Source: Acanthaster planci (lineage: Eukaryota; Echinodermata; Asteroidea; Valvatida; Acanthasteridae). Taken from it: a stretch of 20,446 bases of DNA. Made by a program: the position numbers and the translations under genes. This document shows positions 1-8,561 of the stretch, one piece after another; position 1 is the stretch's first letter; each line of letters opens with the position of its first letter. The notes beneath the pieces were generated by a model. That model saw only the letters and a list, made by a program, of their open reading frames with translations. It did no database searches and had not been told where the DNA came from. Where the stretch lies: contig NW_019091392.1 in the NCBI RefSeq assembly GCF_001949145.1, positions 259,428 through 279,873 on the forward strand, written 5' to 3'.

Positions 1-499
1 GCTCGAAATCTTTGCCAAAAACAAAAACGTGGTGTCAATGTGTGGTTTGTGCACATAGAGTTGGAGAATAAATGGTTTTTAAATTTTTAAATGTGTTTCA
101 CATTTAATTTTTGAAATAATTTTGGATAAATAAAATCTTTAATTGCGGTAAGAAAAATCTCTTTTTAGTTTGACCTCGATTTCCCGTCGAATTCTGGCTT
201 AAAGTTATCCACCAATCTTTGTAAATCGGCAACCGTTTTCTTACGTAAATAGTTAAATTGATTTATACATCTTCTAACGCTTCTAATAATTCATTGCAGT
301 TGCATTGTAACAGCAGTCTCAGTAATGTAATATCATGAGCAATGACATATTCTTCTAAATCTTTTTTTCTCCCCAAATTACAACCGTAGTGACTGTGCTT
401 GTACACTAACCTATTCGGTTGCGAGCTGTGATTTGCTCCATTATTTATGTTATAAATTCTTTTTATATGTAATTCAAAATTTTCTTCATTTTTATCGGC
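1..499. other. Unassigned AT-rich sequence
   Basis: No coding frame, splice-flanked exon, RNA gene or repeat could be recognised here. The stretch is AT-rich and free of the TACATGTA motif that is common elsewhere in the window. Confidence 0.5.
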
Positions 500-619
500 G
501 TGGGTCGTGACTTATTTTGTGTATTTGAATTGTGTGGCAAAGGTCAGGTCCATTTGGAGTGGGGTGGCATTGAAGAATTTTTCATCATTTTTCTAGGTTG
601 GGGCGCGCCGTGCGCGATT

Positions 620-915
620 GCAGGTTTTGGGCGGTTGCAGATTTTGGGAAGGTTTTGCGCCTTGCAGATTGCAGTTTACAGAATTTTGCCAAGGTTGCAC
701 AGGTTGTGGTTTTGGCAAATTTTGGGCGAGTTTTGCAATTGTGAAATTTTGGCCAATTTTTGCGGATTGGAGAATTTTGCACAAGTTTTGCGGAATTTTG
801 GGCGAGTTTTGCGGGTTTACGGAAATTTGCACGAGTTTTGAGGATTGTGTAATTTTGTGCGAGTTTTGAGTACTGTGGAGTTTACGGGTTTGCGGAATTT
901 ATTGCAAGTTTTGTG
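620..915. repeat. Degenerate TTTTG(C/G)-rich array with about 10-11 bp phasing
   Basis: The plus strand repeats short units such as TTTTGCGGAA, TTTTGGGCGAG and TTTTGCACAAG about thirty times, with T-runs spaced mostly 10 to 12 bases apart. Units are too diverged for a clean tandem repeat. Long frames on both strands here are by-products of the low-complexity composition (rich in Phe/Cys/Gly on plus, Asn/Gln/Lys on minus) and I do not treat them as genes. Its reverse complement resembles the array at 4150-4445. Confidence 0.6.
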
Positions 916-999
916 TATATTTAAAATTAGTGAAATGTTGTGAAATTTTGTTAAATTTACAGAATTAAAATTGAACAAAGTGCCGGGAAAAAATACTAC

Positions 1000-2619
1000 A
1001 AAAAAACGACAAAATTGGTTTGGCTGGAAACTCCCCATTTACACTACTAGTTTATATTTCATTTGTATCTATTTTACTTGACTTTGTTCTTTTTGCCGCA
1101 TGTGCAGTATTTCCTGTTCCTCTCTTTCTTTATTTCCAGTTCCTTCCATAGTTTTTGAGATGGCCAGGGGATTTGAATACATGATCAGCTCCATAGGCCT
1201 GTGCACAATTTTGTTTGGATAATGTTTTAATCCCCAGTTCCCCATAGTGTTTCCATTTTCTATCCCAGTTACAGTTGCACATGCATATTTGTCATAGGAA
1301 GGTTGGGGCAATATTCATAAATGGGGTGGAGGACCTTTTGAGAAGAAAATACAACAAAATTGCACAGTAGGTTTAGCATCACATAGTAGTGCTTGTACAT
1401 GTACATTTTATTGCATGATAGATCATGTGATGCAGGCCATTGATCCATATTCATCCCATATATGTAGAGATTCAACTGGAAATCCCCGGGTGCTGATTGG
1501 TTCCTCCGGAAATCCGGAGGAAAGTAAAGAAAAAGTTAAACGGTTTGTGGGAGATTCCCAAGATGGTACATGTAGAACGAGCCGTTGATTGGTGAAATGA
1601 AGTCACGAGAGGGCGCATTAGAAATTGGCGCGAGCAGCATAGGCTCAATCGAGTTCAGTATTGAGTTCTGTCGTCTTGGCTCAACACTAACATGAATGCA
1701 GCTTTGACAATTTGAGGGGAGGGGGATTAGTTGGTTTACCTTCAAACTTTACTTTCTTTACTGAATAAGATTCCATGAGACTATCGAGCTTGTACATGTA
1801 GTTAACCATGTACATGTAATACCTGCCCCTAACCCTCCTAGAAAAAAAAACAAAGGTACATGAAATGTTCCCCATAGAAATTAATGTGCGAGTGGGAAGA
1901 GTCCCGTTTTCATACGTGATCCCATTCATTATCAGCAGCAAGTATTACATGGCCACAAGTGAAATTATCAATCTACAGATCTAGGGGGTCGAGGGATTGT
2001 GGGAGTCAAGGGTATCTGTGCTTCAACAGCTTTAACATGAAACCTTTTCATTGCGTTGTAGCATTTTTGCATGATGCTGGTGGACCTTTGTGGAAAGAGT
2101 ATGGCAAATTGAATTAATTTGATGAGGTGCACAGAAGTTTCTAGAACTCCAAAAAAGCACAGCATCATGGCCGATCTTTATTACTGCTCTGCATAGCACT
2201 TGTATGTATCATCTTTTGATTGTATCTTTTTGATAGTTTGTACTATAAATGTTGTTGGTCATGTTGATGGCCATTTCTATAGACATCTTCACCAAATGAT
2301 CAAGTTTCATCAAAGTGTTGGAAATCTACTTATTCTTGATACAAGCATTATTCGTTAAAACAGTCCAATGTAAACATGGCTTAAAGAGCCAACCCCCTTG
2401 CCATGGGCACCCAAAAACTTGACACACTTACCTGTACAGTACCCTTTCACAATTTTCACTTGACTGCATGCACAAAACCAGCAAGTGGGGTGTGCAATGT
2501 CCCACCTACTACATATACAAGTATGTCCAGTAAATGTATGAAATAGTAGGGTGAATCTATCTCAAGTCTATTATAGTAAGTCTGCAATTCCATTCACAGA
2601 AATATTGCATGAATGTTAC
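1000..2619. other. Unassigned sequence with scattered TACATGTA motifs
   Basis: No recognisable gene, apart from the hairpin annotated at 1501-1522. TACATGTA occurs near 1394, 1564, 1791 and 1809. A minus-strand open stretch at 1069-1311 ends in a charged segment (KEREEQEILHMRQKEQSQVK) that could be coding, but I see neither homology nor convincing splice sites. Two CCAAT-like boxes (TGATTGGT near 1494 and 1585) are noted without further support. This is where further downstream exons of the minus-strand methyltransferase gene would be expected, and none was found. Confidence 0.4.
1501..1522. repeat. Perfect 9-bp inverted repeat (hairpin)
   Basis: TTCCTCCGG (1501-1509) and CCGGAGGAA (1514-1522) are exact reverse complements separated by AAAT. 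The stem is GC-rich compared with its surroundings. No function is assigned. Confidence 0.8.
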
Positions 2620-2702
2620 CTTCCAGTTAAACCAGCAGCTTGGAGGGCTTCCTTGGCCAATACTTCAGCAGTAGCATCACTGTACCAAAACTGTGACAGA
2701 CT
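2620..2702 (-). CDS. EEF1AKMT1: Exon of an EEF1AKMT1 (N6AMT2)-like eEF1A lysine methyltransferase
   Basis: Read on the minus strand, a pyrimidine-rich acceptor ending TTTTTAG precedes 2702 and a GTAAC donor follows 2620, enclosing 83 bases. The phase-0 frame gives SLSQFWYSDATAEVLAKEAL followed by QAAGLTG and a split codon AG. LSQFWYS-x-x-TA and the run into G-x-x-G-R are the conserved segment just before the SAM-binding motif (G-R-I-A-C-V-S in animal members). The family is known as eEF1A lysine methyltransferase 1, a cytosolic seven-beta-strand methyltransferase. The next conserved exon (IACVS..., then the DPPY motif) is not visible at lower coordinates, so the gene may have long introns, be truncated, or be a relic. 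The other two frames are worse: one has stops, and the other lacks similarity. Product assignment is from recognised sequence pattern, not a search. Confidence 0.72.
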
Positions 2703-2843
2703 CTAAAAACCAAAAAGTTGTATTTGGAGGAGTTACATGTATCTGCTTTTCTCTATAAATTCAATGGGATAGTCATGTACATGTACATGTATGTATTCCC
2801 TCTCCTTGACCAGAGGAGGATGTGCCATTTGTCAACCCCTCAC

Positions 2844-2900
2844 CACACTTTCTGATGGTGACAAGTCAAAATGTGCATTATCGAACTTCTCAACGGACAA
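2844..2900 (-). CDS. Possible upstream exon of the same methyltransferase gene
   Basis: On the minus strand a good acceptor (GTTTTGTTTTTAG) precedes 2900 and a GTGAGG donor follows 2844. The 57-base segment is phase-compatible with the 2620-2702 exon, separated by a 141-base intron that itself contains three overlapping ACATGT units. It would read LSVEKFDNAHFDLSPSESV. This does not resemble the N-terminal region I associate with EEF1AKMT1, and a second frame is also open. The call rests on splice-site shape and spacing only. Confidence 0.3.
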
Positions 2901-2902
2901 CT

Positions 2903-3290
2903 AAAAACAAAACACACTATTGAATGTTTGATTAATGCATAAAAGTAAACATTTTTTTCATCAAATAAAATTGTCTGTTTCACAAATAAACCTACAGGAG
3001 GTTATGTAAAGTCAAGCACTTCCCTCACCCCCTTGAAATTCCATTGCCAAGCAATTTACTTTGTGGGAGGAAAATTTGACATGATTTAAAACTACTGAAA
3101 AGATTTGAAACTGCTTGTGTGCACAGATTGGAATTTCATGAATTTCAAAAGTTTGATGGGGAAAAATCAGTACACAAATATATACATACGAACAAAATAT
3201 GAAAAGCTCACACTGGCTTTCTTTAGATGAGCTTTGCTTTTTCATGGTGAAAGCACCGGTACAGTACATGTAGCAAGTTAGTTACAAGTT
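2903..3290. other. Unassigned sequence between the exon candidate and the Penelope-like element
   Basis: No coding similarity was recognised on either strand. The 85-codon minus-strand frame at 3012-3269 has no homology I can see and no clear splice boundaries. One TACATGTA lies near 3264. Confidence 0.35.
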
Positions 3291-3294
3291 GACA

Positions 3295-3380
3295 GTAGCA
3301 CCATGCAACGAGGTACTCAACGTTTCGAAAAGTATGTTCTGTCCATTGTCAGAAGACTGCAGAGGTCACCATGGTGCTAC
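3295..3380 (-). repeat. PLE terminal-repeat remnant bounded by an 11-bp inverted repeat; possible decayed hammerhead motif
   Basis: GTAGCACCATG (3295-3305) and CATGGTGCTAC (3370-3380) are exact reverse complements. On the minus strand the enclosed sequence carries CTGACAA, then GGACAGAACATAC, then CGAAACG, a pattern like a decayed hammerhead core (CTGATGA / stem II / GAAAC), with the outer inverted repeat in the position of stem I. Two core bases differ and stem II does not pair well, so activity is unlikely. Positions 3312-3366 match 7862-7916 in opposite orientation at 43 of 55 bases (my count). Confidence 0.5.
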
Positions 3381-3397
3381 CACAAACCTCTATAACT

Positions 3398-3688
3398 ACA
3401 TGTAGCATGCTGCCTTCACCATAAAAAGCTGAAACACTCATCTGAAATAGCTCTACAAGAAGCTCACCACCGCCAAGGTGAAGTTTTGGGAGCACTATTT
3501 CATCAAATGCTCCAAGTCAACAACCTGACCTTTATGAAACACTGCAGAGATTCCAATCTCATTCCTCCAGGCCGCCATCTCCATGACCCATGCAAAACCA
3601 CGAATCCCATTCCAGCCTTCATAAAGCAAGCCTTGCTCTTCTCCTACATGTATGTAAGTACTGGTACCACTAGATTCACCCTTTCATA
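3398..3688 (+). pseudogene. PLE N-terminal protein fragment
   Basis: From just after a TAA the plus frame reads through CCLHHKKLKHSSEIALQEAH, then LGALFHQMLQVNNLTFMKHC and RDSNLIPPGRHLHDPC to a stop at 3688. The pattern of a basic helix, then xxFxxxCRDxxLIPPGxxL, matches the region ahead of the RT in Penelope-like proteins. There is no convincing ATG, as expected for a decayed piece. The frame opens with a TACATGTA near 3400. The family call leans on the pieces downstream and on the terminal repeat immediately upstream. Confidence 0.5.
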
Positions 3689-3689
3689 A

Positions 3690-4135
3690 TTAGGCCAGTG
3701 AATTTGCATTACCTATATGTACATGTACTTGGTAGGAGCAGCTCCAATCATGCACCTCGGCAGCTGATTACAACACAATCCAACAGCTCACCCAACTTCC
3801 ACTGACCATGCTGCCGCCGAGTCACAAAATTCCTCAAGATCTCCAAGCGTGTTACTGGGACCGCTTCTAGCAGAGTATCGACCCAGGCAATGGGATTACC
3901 TACACTGTACATGTACATGTGTATATCCCCATGCCTACAGCCCTCATGCCTAGACATACATGTACATGTACCTGTAGGATCTCCTACATGTATATGTATA
4001 TTCCTACGTCCCAAATCTTAATGCCCGATGGAATTTTCTGTCCCCTCCAGTCAACATTGCACCAAATCTTACCCTCGCCCCTCGCTCTCAGGAATCTTTC
4101 ACCAAGCACACCATAAAGTATGTTGCATTTGAAAG
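3690..4135. other. Unassigned segment inside the PLE interruption, rich in TACATGTA
   Basis: TACATGTA or its tandem forms occur near 3715, 3907, 3957 and 3984, the densest patch in the window. Between 3748 and 3905 both strands have long open frames. The minus one reads WVDTLLEAVPVTRLEILRNF followed by VTRRQHGQWKLGELLDC and looks protein-like, but I recognise no family. Confidence 0.35.
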
Positions 4136-4149
4136 TTAACACTGCGAAA

Positions 4150-4445
4150 AGGAATGGGAAAAAAAGCGAAAGGAATTAACATTCGCATTCGCATTTTGAC
4201 AACTTTTCCCCCCTGCGAATTCGCAGCAAATTCGCCGCGAATCGGATGCAAAAGGGTTGAACAATGTGCAAAAACAGTGCGAAAATCGTGCAAAAATGGT
4301 GCGAATCTTTTGTGAACACGGCGTGTCACATTTGCAAAAACATTGAGAAAAAAACAGTGTGCGAAAACAGGGTGAAAATTTTGCGAAAGTAGCTGCGATA
4401 GGTTCCAAAAATCATGCAGAAACTTGCAAAAACGAGAAGCATTGT
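4150..4445. repeat. Degenerate GTGC(G/A)AAAA array with about 11-bp phasing
   Basis: Units such as GTGCAAAAACA, GTGCGAAAATC and GTGCAAAAATG follow one another with roughly 11-bp spacing; similar CGAAAA/GCAAAA units extend to both sides. The reverse complement (TTTTTGCAC, TTTTCGCAC) resembles the array at 620-915. Overlapping minus-strand frames at 4099-4408 are artefacts of this composition. Confidence 0.6.
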
Positions 4446-4497
4446 GCAGCGAAAATGCTCAACACTTGCCACACGCACATGACTATTATGCAGTGAA

Positions 4498-4670
4498 GAG
4501 TCCATTACGCAGGCTGCGCTGCGCTTGGGGCCGGTCAGGCCAACTTACCACGTGGAGTGTGCTGTTGTAGTATAGTAGCGATTTTCTCGGTCGCGCCGTC
4601 CAGTCCATGCAGCGCGAACGCAGAGATGTGCTCACTACGGCGACCCGCGCTTACGTGGCGCAGCTGTTTT
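4498..4670. promoter_or_regulatory. CpG-rich patch
   Basis: The stretch is clearly richer in CpG and GC than the surrounding AT-rich DNA, for example GGTCGCGCCGTCC, CAGCGCGAACGC, CGGCGACCCGCGC and TTACGTGGCGC. It could be an unmethylated promoter-type island or part of an unrecognised inserted element. No TATA box, initiator or adjoining first exon was identified. Confidence 0.3.
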
Positions 4671-4679
4671 CTTGGATTA

Positions 4680-5796
4680 CCATAGATAAACACTCATCAA
4701 TGTCGGAGAATAAATGTTTAAAAAGTTGTCTGGATGTTGAGTGGTGATTATAAACGGGAGTCCCCAAGTTACGAAGTCACGAAGCACATAAAATGTGTGT
4801 ATTACAATAAACTTAACTTGCTCGGCTGTGGCGACATGGGTTATTTGCCCACTTTTTATTTATTTTTGTGGTGTAGTTTGGCACACAAAAAATTAACAAT
4901 GAAATACTACATGCAGTATTTTGTTATTGAAAGGTTTCTTACAATCGACGGATAAAAAAACTGCTTAAATTGTACGTGTATTTTCATGTAGCAAATCTCG
5001 TCTTTTCACCGATTGTGTTTGGTGTGACATATCGGGTCAGTTTTCACTTGGGTTTCTGAAGACATGTTACATTCTGTGGTCACATGGTTATTGGAAAAAG
5101 TCAGCGATTGGACTTTCCATGAATGGGCATGAAGTGGCAGTCAGGATGTCGCGGTAGGTGTAGATGCAGTGTGTGCTTGGTTATGCGGTGCGTGATGCAG
5201 CATACACGAGGTCCCGTGGCGGTTTTTAAAGAGATCTGGTGATTTTTTTTTGATCGGCGTCACGAAAATGTCGAGATAACCGGATACAAAGCATTTATTC
5301 CCAAATCATGGTACATACATTTGCCGATACATGTAAACGTAATTTACACACATGACAACATGTGGATACATGTTCATGTGCACATATGCAGTGCACATGT
5401 TGAGCATCCATCCAAGTGGGTTAAATTAATTTTTAAACGCTTATATCTTATAAGACACGTTAGAGAGCGCTATAATGGCAATCTACTGTAATTCAGCTGT
5501 TCGGTGTTCAGTGCTTGTCTCCAACCTCCACCATAGCCAGCTTTGATTTCTCCTGTTGCATTGTATTTTGCTCAAAACTGACAAACATACTGCGTTGAAA
5601 TATTAATGCTGTCTACCTCAAGTAATCTGAATATTCCTGAGAATTGAAGAACGTTTCTCTCAGACTGATTTTCCTCCACTTTCCATATTCAGAGATGCGC
5701 ATGTTTGAAACCTCAGAAAACAAAACTTTCTGATGTCTACATGTACATGTACAAATACAACTAAATGAAGAAAGCTTGCAAAATTATTTCCCCACA
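4680..5796. other. Unassigned sequence upstream of the minisatellite
   Basis: No gene recognised; the frame at 4734-4955 lacks similarity. From about 5290 to 5405 there are many decayed ACATGT-like words (ACATGT, ACATGTGG, ACATGTTCATGTGCACATATG), and TACATGTACATGTA lies near 5740. Confidence 0.4.
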
Positions 5797-5956
5797 GAGA
5801 AAATCTGTGAAAATCTTTTCCCACTTGTGAGAAAAAGGGCGAAAATCTTTTCTCACTTGTGGGAAAATCTGTGAAAATCTTTTTCCACTTATGGGAAAAT
5901 CTGTGAAAATCATTTCCCACTAGTGTGAAAAGGTGTGAAAATATTTTCCCACTTTT
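5797..5956. repeat. Five tandem copies of a 32-bp minisatellite unit
   Basis: Units start at 5797, 5829, 5861, 5893 and 5925. Each is exactly 32 bases and carries GAAAAT-C-T-G-TGAAAAT near the start and TTTCCCACT near the end. The third and fourth copies are closest; the second and fifth are most diverged. A looser sixth-unit-like sequence (GTGAAAAAATTTTCCCATTTT) follows near 6015. Open frames on both strands across the array result from the repeat. Confidence 0.85.
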
Positions 5957-6060
5957 GGCATACTTTTTCACAATTTGTGAAATGAAAAGGAATTCCCTGG
6001 GAAGAGAAAAAAATGTGAAAAAATTTTCCCATTTTGGTGTTAACTTTCAATCGCAATGTA

Positions 6061-6521
6061 CTGTACATGTAGTTAACCTGAGTCAATTTACCCTTTCTGC
6101 TGATGAAACAAAAGTTCTGTCACTGGGTATGAAATTGGCCCTAGTCCCTAAGCATTCAACAGTCAAAGAGGTCATCCAGTGCACTGAGCCAGCTCTCCAC
6201 CATCTCAACACATCCTAAGCCAACAAGATCCGCCTACAAATCAACCAAGCCCTCCAGAAACACAACCAAGCCAAGCCCAACCTTTTAAGACAAGACTGGT
6301 CAGCCATCACATCACTATGCCAAGACAAGTCCGTCCATATCCTCCAACCACACAAGGGCAATGCCACAGTGGTCATGGGCAAATCCAAGTATGACCGCAA
6401 GGTAGCAGACATTCTCAAATCAGGCTGCAACCGTACACTTTGGAAAGACCCCATATTATCCAGGGAGAGGAAGCTGCAGCACAAGCTCCAATCCTTGCAA
6501 TGTTCCGGCAACAGGCTCTGA
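6061..6521 (+). pseudogene. PLE reverse transcriptase protein, N-terminal half (one internal stop)
   Basis: One frame, broken only by TAA at 6216-6218, reads VNLSQFTLSADETKVLSLGM, then after the stop NKIRLQINQALQKH... and QPHKGNATVVMGKSKYDRKV, ending at TGA 6519-6521. LSxxTLSxxExxVLSLG and the KGNATVVM-xxxxYDRK block are typical of Penelope-like proteins ahead of the RT core. The frame also opens through the minisatellite upstream (from 5925), which I exclude. A CATGTA hexamer at 6064-6071 adds His-Val before VNLS. After 6521 RT motif A and much of the palm are missing, consistent with a deletion of roughly 200 codons. Confidence 0.7.
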
Positions 6522-6545
6522 ACTGCTCCTTACCTGTATCAACCC

Positions 6546-7091
6546 ATCAAGCTTCAGATGGCAGGATAAATTCTATGAACAAACAGCCATAACCTCCATG
6601 GGATCTCTTATTCATGGAAGAAGTCAAACAGACTGCCACTGTCATAGCAGATCACAGACCCAAGATTTGGATCTGTTATGTTGACAATACTTTGTCATCT
6701 GGCAGCATGGGCATGAAAACCTCCAACTTTTCCGGGAACACCTCAACAGGCTTCACAGCAGCAACCAGTTCACCATGGAACAAGAAAATAGATGACATCT
6801 CATTTCTTGACATCAAGGTTTCAAGAAAGCAGGATGGCAGTTTTATCCACAGACTCAGCACAGAGTCTAGAGAAAACCCACCCAGACAGACTGATACATG
6901 TACCTCCACAGCACTTCCTTCCATCACTCTTAAGATCAAGTCTTCAGTCAACCAGGTCCTTGTTCGCAGGCATATGTCTGCACAGGGAACATTTCACTCA
7001 AGAATACCATCACATGACAGCAGTGCTGCACTGGAATAGACACAAGCCAAGCCAAGTTAAGACACAAGACCCAAGATCCACCCTTGGCTGA
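6546..7091 (+). pseudogene. PLE reverse transcriptase, late palm/thumb fragment with altered YVDD box
   Basis: FRWQDKFYEQTAITSMGSL, then after a short deletion LFMEEVKQTATVIADHRPK, IWICYVDNTL, HENLQLFREHLNRLHSSNQF (shifted frame) and ISFLDIKVSRKQDGSFIHR follow PLE order. The catalytic YVDD box is YVDN here (Asp 6683-6685, then AAT at 6686-6688), which would abolish polymerase activity. Further shifts occur near 6700, 6785 and 6890. A TACATGTA at 6895-6902 sits in the expected TDRYLH-type region. The thumb can be followed in mixed frames to about 7090 (for example IKSSVNQVLVRR). Confidence 0.65.
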
Positions 7092-7124
7092 AGGATCCCC
7101 TACATGTACACCCAAAGCCAACTA

Positions 7125-7638
7125 CACTGTAGTTAGAGCCAATAGTTCTATCAACCTTCCCTACTTATGCACTACTTCCTATCACATCCAGCACATCCTC
7201 CACAAGCATGGTATTTGAGTGTACAATAAAGCACCCACGAAGACACGTAGCCTGCTGACCTCCCGCAAGGACCTGCCTAATCCACAGCACAAGCACGGAT
7301 TGTACAAGATACATGTACTCTGCCAATGCAGTAAAGTGTACGTTGGCAAGACAGACAGGGACCTCCTTACCAGACTCAATGAACACAGAGCCCATGGCAA
7401 GAAAGGAGAAGTCGACAAGTCTGCCATCACAAAGCACTCTCACATCCAAGACCACCAGATCGAAAGGAGCCAAGCTAAACTCATCACCAGCACTGAACAT
7501 TGGTACCATCGCTGCATCAGAGAATTAAGCCACCAAATCTTCAAACACGACAAAGTACTGCAAGATATTGGTTTCAATATCAGTAACATCTGGCATCCCA
7601 TCTTCACATCCCAATCCAATGGGTCTCCTACACTCTAG
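7125..7638 (+). pseudogene. PLE C-terminal linker and GIY-YIG endonuclease fragment
   Basis: The frame reads INLPYLCTTSYHIQHILHKH, GI, a TGA stop at 7216-7218, then VYNKAPTKTRSLLTSRKD and onward to TAG at 7636-7638. The GIY-YIG domain is clear: GLYKI (GIY position), KVYVGKTDRDLLTRLNEHR (YIG position with the following Arg and His), DHQIE, the catalytic-type Glu in CIREL, and the terminal GFNISNIWHPIF that PLE endonucleases share. Apart from the TGA, the domain itself is intact over about 130 residues. A TACATGTA at 7310-7317 inserts His-Val between KI and LCQC. In PLEs this domain nicks target DNA for integration. Confidence 0.75.
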
Positions 7639-7861
7639 GACATGTTCCTAGCCTATGAGTCTCCTATACCCCTTGGCAACCTTCCCTCACACTCCCCTCC
7701 AGACCGACACACCTCACTGAAGATCTGCTAGCATCCCATGTTCTTCTTGAAGGCCCTCGGTTGGAACCTGAGTTAGCATCCTCTCCACATCTCAACACCA
7801 CCAGATATGTATCAACAGTTTTAAAAATAAAAATATATGTATAAACAGCTTTACCGTTGGA

Positions 7862-7916
7862 ACCTCTGCAGTCTTCCAAGGATGGACAGAACATACTGGC
7901 TGAAACACCAAGTACC
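7862..7916 (+). repeat. Downstream PLE terminal-repeat remnant
   Basis: These 55 bases match the reverse complement of 3312-3366 at 43 of 55 positions, sharing ACCTCTGCAGTCTTC, ATGGACAGAACATACT and GAAAC. Comparing both copies suggests that the stretch between GGACAG and GAAAC once formed a short hairpin (ACAG-AACATA-CTG is still partly visible here), as a hammerhead stem II would. Similarity may extend a little upstream (ACCGTTGGA against ACCATGGTGA). Confidence 0.6.
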
Positions 7917-7950
7917 ATCCGGCTCTTTTCAGAACCGCAAATGCTCAAAA

Positions 7951-8561
7951 GATAGAGTAGTACAAGTGCATAACATGGTTTAGTTTGTGGTATTGAGCCC
8001 CTGCTAGTACGGTGTAAATGACTTGAGGAACTTCCATGTTCTGGGTATTGAAAGAATTAACAACAGACACCAGGTTCACACATTCATTGATTCACTTTTG
8101 AAATTTCTAGTGATGAAAAGATATCAGAATTCATGTACCTGTATTTATCAAGGGCGACAAATATCCCAAATAACATTTTGGCCTTAATAGTTCTATTAAC
8201 TCAAAACCTGTCTCGTTGAAACAAGCACAAAGTTTCACCTGATGATCAAGAGTCTATCACATTTGGGGTTCTCCTTCTTGTTTATTCCACTTGACACGGT
8301 CAACCGCTGGAATTTGCAAGAATGGACAAGTGTTCTTTCGGGAATCACCCTGGAAGTTTAGAGTTAAGCTTAGCATTTACTGTGGTAAATACAAGCTGCA
8401 GCATTTTTAAGAAAGAACTGTTAGTGCTCAACCGATTTTTGTATGCTTGAAATCAGTAATTTAGGCTAAAGGTTAACTGTACCTTTCTAAGATGCGGTTC
8501 TAAAAGATGTGGCAATAATATATATGCTGTCCTATCTCTGACTTACTTTTTTTTCATTTAG
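7951..8561. other. Unassigned sequence after the PLE
   Basis: No gene or repeat family was recognised. It ends in a textbook splice acceptor (long T-run then CATTTAG, AG at 8560-8561). Confidence 0.4.

Larger units (their letters stand above)
3295..7950 (+). mobile_element. Degenerate Penelope-like retroelement (PLE), interrupted
   Basis: Recognisable Penelope-like protein blocks occur in the right order on the plus strand: N-terminal region (3398-3688), the KGNATVVM region before the RT core (6219-6521), the late RT palm with YVDN (6546-6900), and a C-terminal GIY-YIG endonuclease (about 7125-7638). Related 55-bp segments in opposite orientation lie at the two sides (3312-3366 and 7862-7916), as expected for inverted PLE terminal repeats. 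About 2.3 kb of unrelated sequence separates the N-terminal piece from the rest. Stops, frameshifts and deletions make it non-functional. Outer limits are approximate. Confidence 0.7.

Noticed and set aside
500-869. Overlapping 113- and 83-codon plus-strand frames and minus-strand frames
   Set aside because: They translate the TTTTG-rich array in all phases. Composition is biased (Phe, Cys, Gly or Asn, Gln, Lys) with no family similarity.
2431-2462. Small minus-strand exon with a GTAAGT donor, as the next methyltransferase exon
   Set aside because: Splice shape is acceptable, but the translation in the required phase does not match the conserved IACVS region.
4099-4408. Two minus-strand frames rich in Phe, Cys and Arg
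   Set aside because: They are translations of the GTGCGAAAA-type array and open in more than one phase.
5797-5956. CRISPR array (32-bp regular repeats)
   Set aside because: Units are directly adjacent with no spacers, the units themselves diverge, and the genome context is animal; it is a minisatellite.
6676-6951. 91-codon minus-strand frame opposite the PLE RT
   Set aside because: Shadow of the plus-strand RT fragment, whose motifs are recognisable.
7165-7509. 114-codon minus-strand frame
   Set aside because: Antisense of the GIY-YIG domain, which has clear family motifs on the plus strand.
8215-8250. CTGATGA plus GAAAC as a hammerhead ribozyme
   Set aside because: GAAAC lies before CTGATGA with no pairing stems, so the order and structure do not fit.
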